Shown: one piece after another, positions 27,081 through 36,700 of the stretch
Layout: each line of letters begins with the position of its first letter
How positions within the stretch are numbered: position 1 is the first letter of the stretch
NCBI RefSeq assembly: GCF_000011065.1
Contig: NC_004663.1
Location: 6,196,362 to 6,260,361 of the forward strand
DNA: 64,000 nucleotides
DNA from: Bacteroides thetaiotaomicron VPI-5482
Lineage (GTDB): Bacteria; Bacteroidota; Bacteroidia; Bacteroidales; Bacteroidaceae
Direction of reading: 5' to 3'
Made by a program: the position numbers and the translations under genes
Notes under the pieces: model-generated
Told to the model about the DNA's origin: nothing
The model's database searches: none
The model's input: the letters and a program-made list of their open reading frames with translations, nothing else

Positions 27081-28358
27081 CTATTCATTGAAAACTGAAA
27101 GTGTTTTTTTAGCCATTTCGATTCGCTGATTAAAGAATATACGAGTTTTTTCCCAAGAGTAATATGGGAAACAAGCGGTTGATATAGGAAGCGCTGCTGC
27201 TTCCTCATTTAACAGAATCTTAACCCAAATTCTTTGGTCTCTGTCACGATAGAAAAGCCACTGTACATTAGCGGCCATTGGAGATATTTCATAATCCTTC
27301 CAATAGACTGAAACGGAATCGGGCCGGCAAACCTGTACATCAGTTTTTTCTATGCCCATCAACGACACAAAAGGTATAACTGTTTCTGCATGAGCAAAAC
27401 GAAAGTTAGCCTGATAATCGGATTTCCCACTTATCACCTCTTGAGCAGAACGAATGAATTCAGAAAGCAAAGGCCAAGCGATTGCAACCGGTAACATCTT
27501 ACCGACAGGTGCAGAGCTCTTACTCATATATTGTCGCAAATTCTGGGTTTGCCAATAACGATGCCATTCATCAAGTGTAAAAAGGTCTTCCAAATTTAAT
27601 GGGATGCTTGTATCAGGAAGAATAGCCGCAACAGAAAATAAAGCCATGACAAATTCCTCTGCCTCTTTATCCAGATATTGTTCCGGATTAAGAAGAAACT
27701 TCTTCATTATAGGAACTGGAGATATCTTCTTGTGTACAAAAGCTTTGTATATAGGAAGCCAGTCACCTTTCTCTTTATAATTGACATAAGATTTATTCAG
27801 ATCAAAAAAACGAAGGATATGATTATATTGTTTTCCTTCACTTCGCTGTACCTGTAAAGCTGGATTATGCCTTATCATGCAAGAAAGAAAAGCGTCCATA
27901 CTATTTATGCTGCGGGGAACATAGGTTGCTATTGCTTCAATCTTGGCAGAATTGCTGAATAGTTGAGGATAGTTCCTTATCATACGTCCGGCAATTCCTT
28001 CTTGTTCCGTCTCGCCCAACTTTGACAATTTTCCCCATTGACCGTCAAATAATCTGGATAAACGTCGTATCATAGAGAGTAAAGCCATGCCTTCTGAGGT
28101 CAGTCCATTCTCTTGTTGGGCTGATACCAATACCTTCTCCACTTTGTCTAGGGCTTTTCTTGAAGTTGGGAAGCGGGCTCCATGTCTTCCCAGATGATTT
28201 ATATAAAATGGGGTCATACCATCCCGAAAAGTAATGGACGAGTCTGTCCTATTAGGATAGGGCATGGCCGTCCCTGCATACTTCTGTATCTTAGTTTGTC
28301 CCCATATAACAGGAAAAGTGAGAGACATAAAAGTCAAAACAAATAATAATCTTTTCAT
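27081..28358 (-). CDS. Secreted histidine acid phosphatase, MINPP type
   Basis: 425 residues with a signal peptide (MKRLLFVLTFMSLTFPVIWG, cleavage near 20). The histidine-phosphatase motif RHGARFPTS is near residue 57, and the distal HAE proton donor is in FRFAHAETVIPF near 325. This combination (HAE rather than HD) marks multiple inositol polyphosphate phosphatases, which remove phosphates from phytate-type inositol phosphates. Bacteroides exports such enzymes to the periplasm or vesicles. Here it is ICE cargo with its own promoter. It ends in TAG. Confidence 0.85.
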   Translation of the reverse strand: MKRLLFVLTFMSLTFPVIWGQTKIQKYAGTAMPYPNRTDSSITFRDGMTPFYINHLGRHGARFPTSRKALDKVEKVLVSAQQENGLTSEGMALLSMIRRLSRLFDGQWGKLSKLGETEQEGIAGRMIRNYPQLFSNSAKIEAIATYVPRSINSMDAFLSCMIRHNPALQVQRSEGKQYNHILRFFDLNKSYVNYKEKGDWLPIYKAFVHKKISPVPIMKKFLLNPEQYLDKEAEEFVMALFSVAAILPDTSIPLNLEDLFTLDEWHRYWQTQNLRQYMSKSSAPVGKMLPVAIAWPLLSEFIRSAQEVISGKSDYQANFRFAHAETVIPFVSLMGIEKTDVQVCRPDSVSVYWKDYEISPMAANVQWLFYRDRDQRIWVKILLNEEAAALPISTACFPYYSWEKTRIFFNQRIEMAKKTLSVFNE

Positions 28359-28747
28359 ATTATACCTACTTAATTCATAGGCTATAACGATAAAAATGAG
28401 GATTATGTTTGCTCAAAATCAATCTTAAGACATCCAAAATCTTCATGTCCGCAAATAGTTGAACAAACGAATAAAATACGAACCAATAATGATTATCACT
28501 ATATGAAGTTACTAAAATGATTGAAAATTAGAATATTCTTTTATTAAATAAGTGGTTATCCAGATGATATATTCAGCAGATTCATTTGTTTGTCACTATT
28601 TTAAACTTTATATTTGCATAAAGAATTAATATCTATATTAAAGAACTGATTTTAACACGGAATAAATGGACAGCCTTTACTTATAAAAACAAAATGGGCG
28701 AAGTATTGAATTATATAGAATTATATAATTTTTATTGAGAAAACATT
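28359..28747 (+). promoter_or_regulatory. Divergent promoter region; -7 box at 28609-28616
   Basis: TATATTTG (28609-28616) with TTTG at 28585-28588 gives a good Bacteroides -33/-7 pair for the NTPase gene, with a leader of about 130 bases. The rest of this AT-rich gap serves the divergent phosphatase gene; no other gene seen. Confidence 0.5.
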
Positions 28748-31700
28748 ATGGAGAATACACAAGAATCCACTCAAGTGCCTTCGGCGCAAATTGAGCAGGT
28801 ATCACAATTTCAAGAATCCTTAACTCCGACCTTGCTGAAGGAGAATGACTCCGCTTATGAGTCTGTCCGTGATTTACGGGAAGCACTCAAGGCTGAGGAT
28901 GTTTTGAATATTGCCCTGACCGGTCCTTATGGGTCAGGAAAAAGTTCTGTATTACACACTCTGATGTATTTGAAAGATGAAAAATGGAACTATCTGCCCA
29001 TATCCTTAGCAACATTGGATGACGACAAACATCAAAAAACAAAGGATGAAGAAACGGAAGACCAACAAGAACTTCTGGATAACCAAACCAGTGAAAAATC
29101 TACAGGTAAAGATAACTTCGATGACCGGGATAGTGAAAACTATAAAGAAAAACTGAACCGAAGAATAGAATACAGCATTCTCCAGCAATTAATTTACCGA
29201 GAAACGATTGATACTCTACCCAATTCACGCTTCAAACGGATCACACACATTACCCCAAAACATATATCGAAATTAGCATGTGGTTTTATCGGAACGATTC
29301 TTGCATTTGCAATCCTTTTCGAACCTAGTTGGATGAGAATTGACTCGTTTTATCGTGTTTTCAGTCAAGGATTTGTTTTTAACCTAATAGGGGATATTGT
29401 GGCTCTGCTATATCTGTTATTTGTCTTATATACAATAGCACAATATGTTATCCGGATATATGGCAGTACCAAACTGAATAAGCTCAACTTTAAAGACGGC
29501 GAGATTGAGATTAAAGACGAAAACTCCATTTTCAACCGCCATCTAGACGAGATTCTGTATTTCTTCCAGGCAACTGATTATGACGTAGTGGTCATTGAGG
29601 ACCTAGATCGCTTTGATACCCCCGATATCTTTCTGAAATTGAGGGAACTCAACTTCTTACTAAACAATTCGGCTGTCGTAGGACGAAAGATAAAATTCAT
29701 CTATGCAGTGAAAGATGATATGTTCAAGGATTCCTCCCGGACAAAGTTCTTTGATTATATAACCACTGTCATTCCGGTTATCAACCCTTCCAACTCGAAA
29801 GACAAACTGAAAGAAGAATTGGAAAAGAGAGGGCATAAGGAGGAGATCAAAGCTGATGATTTGGAAGATATAGCCTTTTTCATAGATGATATGCGCTTGT
29901 TGAAGAATATTGCAAACGAGTATCACCAATACCACAAGCGGCTTTTTGTCAACGGTACGGAATTAAGCCACTCAAAACTACTGGCCATGATTGTGTATAA
30001 GAACTATTATCCTGATGATTTCTCAGCACTACACAACAGACGTGGAAAGGTTTATCAATGCGTATGTCATGAAACCAAACAGGAACTCACCAAGTTTGCG
30101 CTCCAGATATTGAACAAACGGAAGGAGGAGATGGCCAAACGTCGCGAAACAAAGGAAAGGAACCGACACCTGAAGGCAGGTGAATTGCGAATGATTTATG
30201 TAAACGGATATGTTACCCATATCAACGGCAATCTAATTTCTATAAAGATTAATGATAACTATTATGAAACGAGTGCTATATGGAAGGATGAGGATTTATT
30301 TAATGAGCTCATCCAAAAAGAGAGAATAGAATACAAATATTTTAATTCATATAGTATTTATACATCCCATACAAACATCCGCTTTAGCGAAATAGAGAAA
30401 AAGATTGATCCAAAAACATCTTATGCCCAACGGTTAGCCGCTATTACAACAAAAGACAAAGATTTAGCCAGGGAAGAGGAGGAACTGAAAAAGGAAGAAT
30501 ATCGTATCAACAGTTTTTCTTTGAAGCAACTGTTTATGCAGTTTAAGATGAATGAATGTGAAGCTTTCCAGAAAATCAAATTGGCTCCAATGATGGATCT
30601 CTTTATCCGGCGTGGTTATATTGATGAAGACTATTATGACTACATTTCTTATTTCTATCCGAACACGATTTCTCAGAATGACCGTCTTCTGCTTATAGCC
30701 ATGAAGCTGGACAAAAGTCCCGAATATAATGCCAAGATAGACAAGATACAAAGTTTTGTTGCACAATTACCAACCTATGCTTATCTCAGTGATAGCGTGC
30801 TTAATATTAATCTGTTGGATTATTTGGGCAAACATACGAACATCGAACGAGAACGGTTCCTTCTATTCATGGCACGATTGGAACAACCCGTAGCTAAAAT
30901 GGATTTTCTGGCCCAATATTACAAAGAGGGAAAACAAAATTATAATGTGTTTAATCACTATATCAATTGGAACGTCAATGATAGCTGGACTTCGGTATTG
31001 AACTGTGAGTACAGAGACATTCTGATCGAAGCATGGTTAAAGTTTTGTGAGAACAGCCATATAGGTGAGTTTCAAAAAACATGGTTGAAAGATAATTATG
31101 ATTACTTAGCAAACAGATACGATTGCTTTGACGATAAGAAAATCAACTTTATTGCCAGTGTATGCTGTTATGAGGAATTGACAAATACTTCCAAACCCTT
31201 GTTGGAACTTATTATTAAAGGTGACAGCTATACTTTGACGAGACACAACATAAGCTTATTACTGAATCATATCAGCGATAGAGCAGGTGCAAATGAAAAC
31301 AATATCACCCTAACGCGCATCAAAAGAGTCGGACGGAAAGACGTCATTGAAAGGATACAAGAAAATATGGAAGAATGCATTCAAAATGTCTTCCAGAATA
31401 TATGCGATGAAGATGAAGAATCCATGCTGGAGATTTTAAATAACAAGGAGGTTAAAATGGAGGTTAAACAGAAATATCTCAAGACCCATATTAATCCTAT
31501 CAATGATGTATCTAAGGTGAAAGATGACATGAAAGGTTTAGCATTTGGACTGGATTTACTAGTACCTAACTGGGATAATATAACCAATTACTATGTACAA
31601 AACGACTGTAATATAGACGATGTCTTATGGGCATATTTAGATAAACATGCGGAAATACTGGGAACAAGAAGATTTGCAGGAAGTGAGCCACATAAGCATT

Positions 31701-32416
31701 CGCTATTTAATAATATTATGGGTAGTAACCGGATTAGTATTAATTCCTACAAGCAGATATTCTCAGCCTTCCTGTGTAAAATGGATCTGAATGAGGAACT
31801 TTTAAATTTGGAAGATGAGCGAATCAGCTATTTAATAGATCAGAATAGCATTGAGTATACGGAGGATAATATCCGATACCTCAGCCGTCATAGTGATATA
31901 CTCTATGGCAATTTTCTGTTGCATCATAAAAATGAGTTTTTAAAGGACAAAGATAAAATAGCTTATAACAAAGACCTGGCTCTCTGTTTGCTTGGTAGCT
32001 ACAAGTTATCCGGCAAAGAAAAATCAGTTGTGCTCCAACAACTGAAAGCAACTTCCATAGATGTCAGTCAGAAACTCGCCAATATTATCTGTGAAATATT
32101 AACAGATTATGAAACAGAAATAGATTATGACCTGCTGAAAAAGGTTCTTGTCAAGGCATCCGTATTAGAGAAAGCAATAACAGTCATTTATCATACTATC
32201 AGACAAAACCAGGATAACCATGATGTGATTGATGAGCTATTGGCATTGTTGCCATTACCCTACAGCAAGATGAAGGAGAACGGAAAACACCCAATTATAC
32301 CCGACACAGAACTGAACCGAAGCCTTTTATCATTATTAAAGGAGTGTAACTATATATCGTCTTTCTCCAAAGATAAAAACGGATTGAAGGTCAATACGAG
32401 AATTATCAAACAGTAG
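28748..32416 (+). CDS. YobI/KAP-type P-loop NTPase, membrane-anchored
   Basis: 1222 residues. Walker A is TGPYGSGKSS (59-67) and Walker B is VVVIEDLDRFD (near 285). Two hydrophobic segments lie between them (about 175-195 and 208-232), so the ATPase head is split by a membrane hairpin as in KAP and YobI-like NTPases. The remaining 850 residues are helical, with a coiled coil near 560-600 (KDLAREEEELKKEEYRI) and no recognised enzyme domain. Such NTPases are carried by mobile elements and often suspected of phage defence. The gene stands alone in the cargo region, uses TAG as stop, and has no internal TGA. Confidence 0.75.
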   Translation: MENTQESTQVPSAQIEQVSQFQESLTPTLLKENDSAYESVRDLREALKAEDVLNIALTGPYGSGKSSVLHTLMYLKDEKWNYLPISLATLDDDKHQKTKDEETEDQQELLDNQTSEKSTGKDNFDDRDSENYKEKLNRRIEYSILQQLIYRETIDTLPNSRFKRITHITPKHISKLACGFIGTILAFAILFEPSWMRIDSFYRVFSQGFVFNLIGDIVALLYLLFVLYTIAQYVIRIYGSTKLNKLNFKDGEIEIKDENSIFNRHLDEILYFFQATDYDVVVIEDLDRFDTPDIFLKLRELNFLLNNSAVVGRKIKFIYAVKDDMFKDSSRTKFFDYITTVIPVINPSNSKDKLKEELEKRGHKEEIKADDLEDIAFFIDDMRLLKNIANEYHQYHKRLFVNGTELSHSKLLAMIVYKNYYPDDFSALHNRRGKVYQCVCHETKQELTKFALQILNKRKEEMAKRRETKERNRHLKAGELRMIYVNGYVTHINGNLISIKINDNYYETSAIWKDEDLFNELIQKERIEYKYFNSYSIYTSHTNIRFSEIEKKIDPKTSYAQRLAAITTKDKDLAREEEELKKEEYRINSFSLKQLFMQFKMNECEAFQKIKLAPMMDLFIRRGYIDEDYYDYISYFYPNTISQNDRLLLIAMKLDKSPEYNAKIDKIQSFVAQLPTYAYLSDSVLNINLLDYLGKHTNIERERFLLFMARLEQPVAKMDFLAQYYKEGKQNYNVFNHYINWNVNDSWTSVLNCEYRDILIEAWLKFCENSHIGEFQKTWLKDNYDYLANRYDCFDDKKINFIASVCCYEELTNTSKPLLELIIKGDSYTLTRHNISLLLNHISDRAGANENNITLTRIKRVGRKDVIERIQENMEECIQNVFQNICDEDEESMLEILNNKEVKMEVKQKYLKTHINPINDVSKVKDDMKGLAFGLDLLVPNWDNITNYYVQNDCNIDDVLWAYLDKHAEILGTRRFAGSEPHKHSLFNNIMGSNRISINSYKQIFSAFLCKMDLNEELLNLEDERISYLIDQNSIEYTEDNIRYLSRHSDILYGNFLLHHKNEFLKDKDKIAYNKDLALCLLGSYKLSGKEKSVVLQQLKATSIDVSQKLANIICEILTDYETEIDYDLLKKVLVKASVLEKAITVIYHTIRQNQDNHDVIDELLALLPLPYSKMKENGKHPIIPDTELNRSLLSLLKECNYISSFSKDKNGLKVNTRIIKQ

Positions 32417-32932
32417 GAACAATTTTATGCCTTATAGAAAAAGACACGTCTTCGAAAGAAACTGAATTATCTAATAATTTGTAAGCTGAAGAAACTTTAG
32501 TTCCAAACTGCAGAAACTAAAGTTTAATCATACAAAACAATGTATTTTGTTGTAACTCTCTGAAGATAAAACAAATATAGAGAGTTTAAAAGATGCAGGT
32601 AACGATTTGGTGATGGAAGTCTTGCTTCGGGTTACACTGCTTTGCATAGTTTCAAATAACTCATATACAAATGTAGGCAATATTTAGAATATAGCAAAAT
32701 ATACTGCCATCTATTTTTGTATAAATCTGATTATTAACATATTAATGATTTAAGGCATAATTTATTGATGCTTACTTGTTATAGAATAGCCGGGGACAGT
32801 GCCTCCCGGCTATTTTCTTGTCCCAAATTGGCGTTTTCTGTCTTTTTTTGGCGGTTGCTCAACGGTTGAGTAACCAATGGCCTTATAATATCTCCGTAAT
32901 ATTGCACCATAAACAATAAAAATAAGGTCATT
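32417..32932 (+). promoter_or_regulatory. Intergenic region with promoter and operator-like palindrome before the HTH pair
   Basis: GGTTGCTCAA CGG TTGAGTAACC (32853-32875) is an inverted repeat with one mismatch, 21 bases before a -7-like box TAATATTG (32897-32904). It overlaps the expected -33 region, so it may be an operator. Upstream, 32417-32850 is AT-rich with no gene seen. Confidence 0.45.
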
Positions 32933-33229
32933 ATGAATAACAGAAGAACTGCACCGGGTGGACAGACAATCCACATGCTTAGTGCCATACTTGCTAAAGT
33001 TACTAACATTGAAAAGTTATTGGCTCCTGCCGTACATAATTTGCCGGACAGCGAGATACTGGATTCAAAAGGTGTGCGCCTGCTCACCAAAATGTCGGAC
33101 AGGACACTTTTAAGACGACGTAATGACGGGACACTTCCCTTTCACAGAGACAAGGGGAAGATATATTACCGCCGCTCGGACGTGCTGCGTGCCATGTTGC
33201 TGGAAAAAGAAGAACACTCTAAAAAATAA
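32933..33229 (+). CDS. Helix-turn-helix protein (MerR/excisionase-like)
   Basis: 98 residues. The C-terminal half DSKGVRLLTKMSDRTLLRRRNDGTLPFHRDKGKIYYRRSDVLRAML is a winged-helix DNA-binding domain like the Bacteroidales helix_turn_helix_17/excisionase family, preceded by a short helix (LSAILAKVTNIEKLL). Such proteins control excision and transfer in CTns. It is followed after five bases by a related small gene. Ends in TAA. Confidence 0.75.
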   Translation: MNNRRTAPGGQTIHMLSAILAKVTNIEKLLAPAVHNLPDSEILDSKGVRLLTKMSDRTLLRRRNDGTLPFHRDKGKIYYRRSDVLRAMLLEKEEHSKK

Positions 33230-33234
33230 ATGTT

Positions 33235-33564
33235 ATGAAGAAGATGATTAAAATTGAAAGCGGTTCATTCGCTGCACTCGTGAGAAGTTATAAGAAGTCG
33301 TTGAACATGCTGGCCGTCCTGCAACATATCTGTCAGGAAAATGACGTGGCGCTTTCCATGCTGCCTGATGAAGTCTGCGAACTGATAAATCTTGATCCGG
33401 CAGAGATTGAGAAACGGCGTTTGAGCGGACGACTGCGTTTTGCGGAAGAAGAGAACGGGACAAAGCATTATTCGATTGTGGATATTATCAACCTGAAAGA
33501 CTCGATTGACTGGAAAGTAATCAACAAACAGGTGGAAAGCCTTTCCTTTGAGGAAAAGGAATGA
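33235..33564 (+). CDS. Small HTH-like protein paired with the preceding gene
   Basis: 109 residues, MKKMIKIESGSFAALVRSYKKS... with KRRLSGRLRFAEEENGTKHYSIVDIINLKDS, similar in layout to the preceding winged-helix protein. It is probably a second regulator or excisionase. It ends in TGA 33562-33564; reading through would run into the downstream hairpins, so here TGA looks like a genuine stop. It is transcribed away from the mob genes. Confidence 0.6.
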   Translation: MKKMIKIESGSFAALVRSYKKSLNMLAVLQHICQENDVALSMLPDEVCELINLDPAEIEKRRLSGRLRFAEEENGTKHYSIVDIINLKDSIDWKVINKQVESLSFEEKE

Positions 33565-33588
33565 TGTAATTTACGGCTGACAGACAAG

Positions 33589-33640
33589 GGCACGGTCGGC
33601 AAGGTCGGATTTATCCGGGTGCCGGCCGTGCCTTTGTCCT
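33589..33640 (+). terminator. Terminator of the HTH pair
   Basis: GGCACGG-TCGGCA pairs with TGCCG-GCCGTGCC (33620-33632), followed by a T-rich tract. Confidence 0.65.
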
Positions 33641-33658
33641 TTCCTGAAAAGCGGCTCT

Positions 33659-33710
33659 TTGCTGTAACCTGCGGAAGTGGAGCCTGCGTAGCTTCCGGGG
33701 GTTACAGCAA
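33659..33710 (-). terminator. Hairpin with conserved loop, copy 1 (3' end of methylase/helicase transcript)
   Basis: TTGCTGTAACC (33659-33669) pairs with GGTTACAGCAA (33700-33710). An inner stem CGGAAG/CTTCCG (33672-33677/33692-33697) closes the loop TGGAGCCTGCGTAG. The same inner stem and loop occur at 46904-46968 with an entirely different outer stem. Both copies lie 16-30 bases past the stop of a minus-strand ICE gene. Confidence 0.6.
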
Positions 33711-33726
33711 TGTGCCGCAGGAAACA

Positions 33727-36700
33727 TTAGGATATTTTTTTCAGTTCCCTTGCCGGGTTTGCGATTTCCATAGACGGTACATGTTTAGCCTGCCGTGGTA
33801 AATCCGGAGTCACGTCACTGCCACTGACAAGCCTCTGTTCTTCCGCTCCCGTTTCTTTACCTTCTACATTTCCATGCCGTCCTACCGGTTTAAGGGTAAG
33901 CTGTATCTTCCGGTTCAATGTGGCAAGCTCTTCACCCAACTTTTTGATTTCTCCCTCTTTGGGCCATGTGGCTACCACTATTTCCTGCAAGACCGGAATA
34001 TCTTTTGACAACTCCGCATTTTCCTTTTCCCGTTTCTCAATCATGCCGGGAATACGTTCCAGCGCATTGATGAAATACATTACGGCCAGTTTCGGGTCTT
34101 TGGCAATGTAACCGTTATGATAGGTATATTTGATACCGTCCAGTCCCTCGACCATGAATTTGTTATGCAAGGCTTGCGTGTCTCCGTCACAAGTCTTTTC
34201 GGTACGGACAAGGATACGAAAATCGAACAGAGTTCCGATTTTCATATAATCGTCTTCCGTTCGGGCCTTCTGATTGATTGCGGCAAGCCGGTTGCCGAGT
34301 ATCTCGATATTGTCCGAGTCCACACCGTCCAGTTTCAGGGGATTGGGACGAAGCCCGGTTTCCGTATCTACCGGAGCCACTTTATTGAGGTATTCCCAAT
34401 CTCTGGTAAAGCGTCCGATAAAAATGTTGTTCTTCTCTATTCCGGCGGTCTTTTCATTCAGCTTTCCTTTCGCGTTTCCTTTATTACGGTGATACGCCTG
34501 CCTTTCACTTTCAAGGACTGCCAGTTTCTTGTCCAGTTTTGCCTTTTCCAACAAATCGTCGTTGCCTGAAAGAATAGCCACATATTCACTGAAATTGCCT
34601 CCGCCGTTTTCGTCTATCGCCCCTTCGTCAATGGTACGGGCGGCCAGATTGCAGCTTTTAAGCTGGTTGATGAACACCTGCTTGTTTTGCAGCAGATTGA
34701 ACTTGTAACTGTCCAGAGATTTTTCCACCGCATAGATGTAACAGTCCACCTTGTTATCGGCATATTGCTTGGCGATGATATTGCCCTTTCTTACCGCCCG
34801 TCCGTTACGCTGCTCCAGGTCGGACGGCCTTCAGGGTATGTCCAGATGATGGATGGCCACGGCACGCTCCTGCGCATTGACTCCCGTTCCCAGTTTCTGT
34901 GTGGAGCCGAAAAGGAAACGGATGCGCCCGGAGTTCATATCCTTGAACAGTTCCTTGCGTGCGTTGTCGCTGTTTGCTTCCTGAATGAACTTTATCTGCT
35001 TTTCCGGAATATTATGGTCTTCCACGAGTTTACGCCTTATCTCACTGTAGATGTTCCACTGGTCGGGTTTATAGGTACTCAAGTCTGAAAAAATGAACTG
35101 TGTGCCTTTCTGGTCGAGATATTTATAGTAATATTCCGCAATCTTGGCTGCACAATGGGACGCCTTGTTTCCCGGATTATCGCCGTATTCAGGGTCTATC
35201 AGCCGCATGTCAAGCGACATCTTGTTCGAGTAGTTGGTGGCGATCAGCATCTGTGCCTTTTCTTCCGCCTTGGACAAAGGTTCCCTGTCTATGTAGGTTG
35301 CATCCCCGGTTTCAGCGAACTTTATCAGTTTCTGAATGAAAATTTCCTGCTGGGGAGTGGGCGGTATGTGATAGAGTTGCTCGTTGAGTTCCGGCCTGTC
35401 AACCCCTACGTCTTCGGCCGTTTTGTAATCGGTTATCTCCGCATAAAAATTGGCGAGTTCCGGCACTTTGATAAAATAGCGGAAACGCTCTTTCTGCACG
35501 ACCTGGTTGGTCACGGAAAATTCAAAGTCCGTGCTTTTCTTCGCATAGACGGCCGCCCAGCCGTCAAAGCAGGTGATGCCCTGCCGCTCCATTTCCTTCG
35601 GACGGAGATATTTGAAAAGGAGATAGAGTTCCGTCAGACTGTTGGAAATGGTCGTACCGGACAAGAATGTGGCTCCCAAGTCTCTGCCTGTGCGCTCCTG
35701 TATGGTACGGATGGCAAAGAGCATGTTCATGGCCTTCATGCTTCCTTCGGGATTGCCCAGACCGGAAACTCTCGCATGGCGTGTACTGAACATCAGGTTC
35801 TTGAAATTGTGCGATTCGTCAACGAAGAGATGGTCGATGCCCATTTGCCTGAAATCGGTCACGTCATCTGTCCGGTCTTTTATATCCTGTTCCAGCTTTT
35901 CAAGTTTGGCCTCAAGGTTTTCCTTTCTTCTTTCCAGCCCCTTCTTTATCCAGCCGCTCACTTCATTGCCTTGCTGCTCGAATACGGCGAGATTCTCTTC
36001 GATGCTGTCTATTTCCTGCGTATATATTTCCTGCTGTATTTCGGGGGACTGGGGTATTTTCCCGAACTGGTCGTGTGTCAGGATGATACAGTCCCAGTTA
36101 TTATTTTTGATGTCATGGAATATTCCGACACGCTTCTCCGGCGTAAAGTCCTCCTTGCCCGGATACAGCACTCTGGCATTCGGATAGGCCCTCTTGAACG
36201 TGTCGGCTATGTCATGCACATTGCTTTTGAGTCCGATAATCATCGGCTTGTTCGCCAGTCCGAGACGTTTCATTTCAAAGGCGGCTATGCACATGATAAG
36301 GGTTTTGCCCGTACCCACCTCGTGGTCAATTATGCCACCCCCGTTCATCTTCAGCATCCATACGGCATTTTTCTGGCTGTCGTACAAGGACGGTATGCCC
36401 AGCCCTTTCAGGTCAAGGAACGGGAAACTTTGCAGGGAACCGTCATAATCCGGGCGTACATAGCAGTTGAACTTGCGGTTGTACATGTCCGCAAGGTGTT
36501 GTTTAAATTCGGGGAGCTGTTCATTCAGCCAGCCTGTGAAAGCAGACCTTATTTCATTGATTTTGGCGTCGGCAAGCTGGATGGCCTCGGCATCCCGTAC
36601 CTTTATATCATTGCCTTCTTCATCCTGCACGGTTTTTGTTATGTCGGGCACCGTGTTGTGCAGCGCATGTTTCAGCAGGTCGTTTCCGTAATAACCTCTT

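Noticed and set aside
33565..33801. Read-through extension of the 33235-33564 gene past its TGA
   Set aside because: The extension consists of two strong hairpins and the antisense of the methylase end. No coding-like sequence, so this TGA is taken as a true stop.
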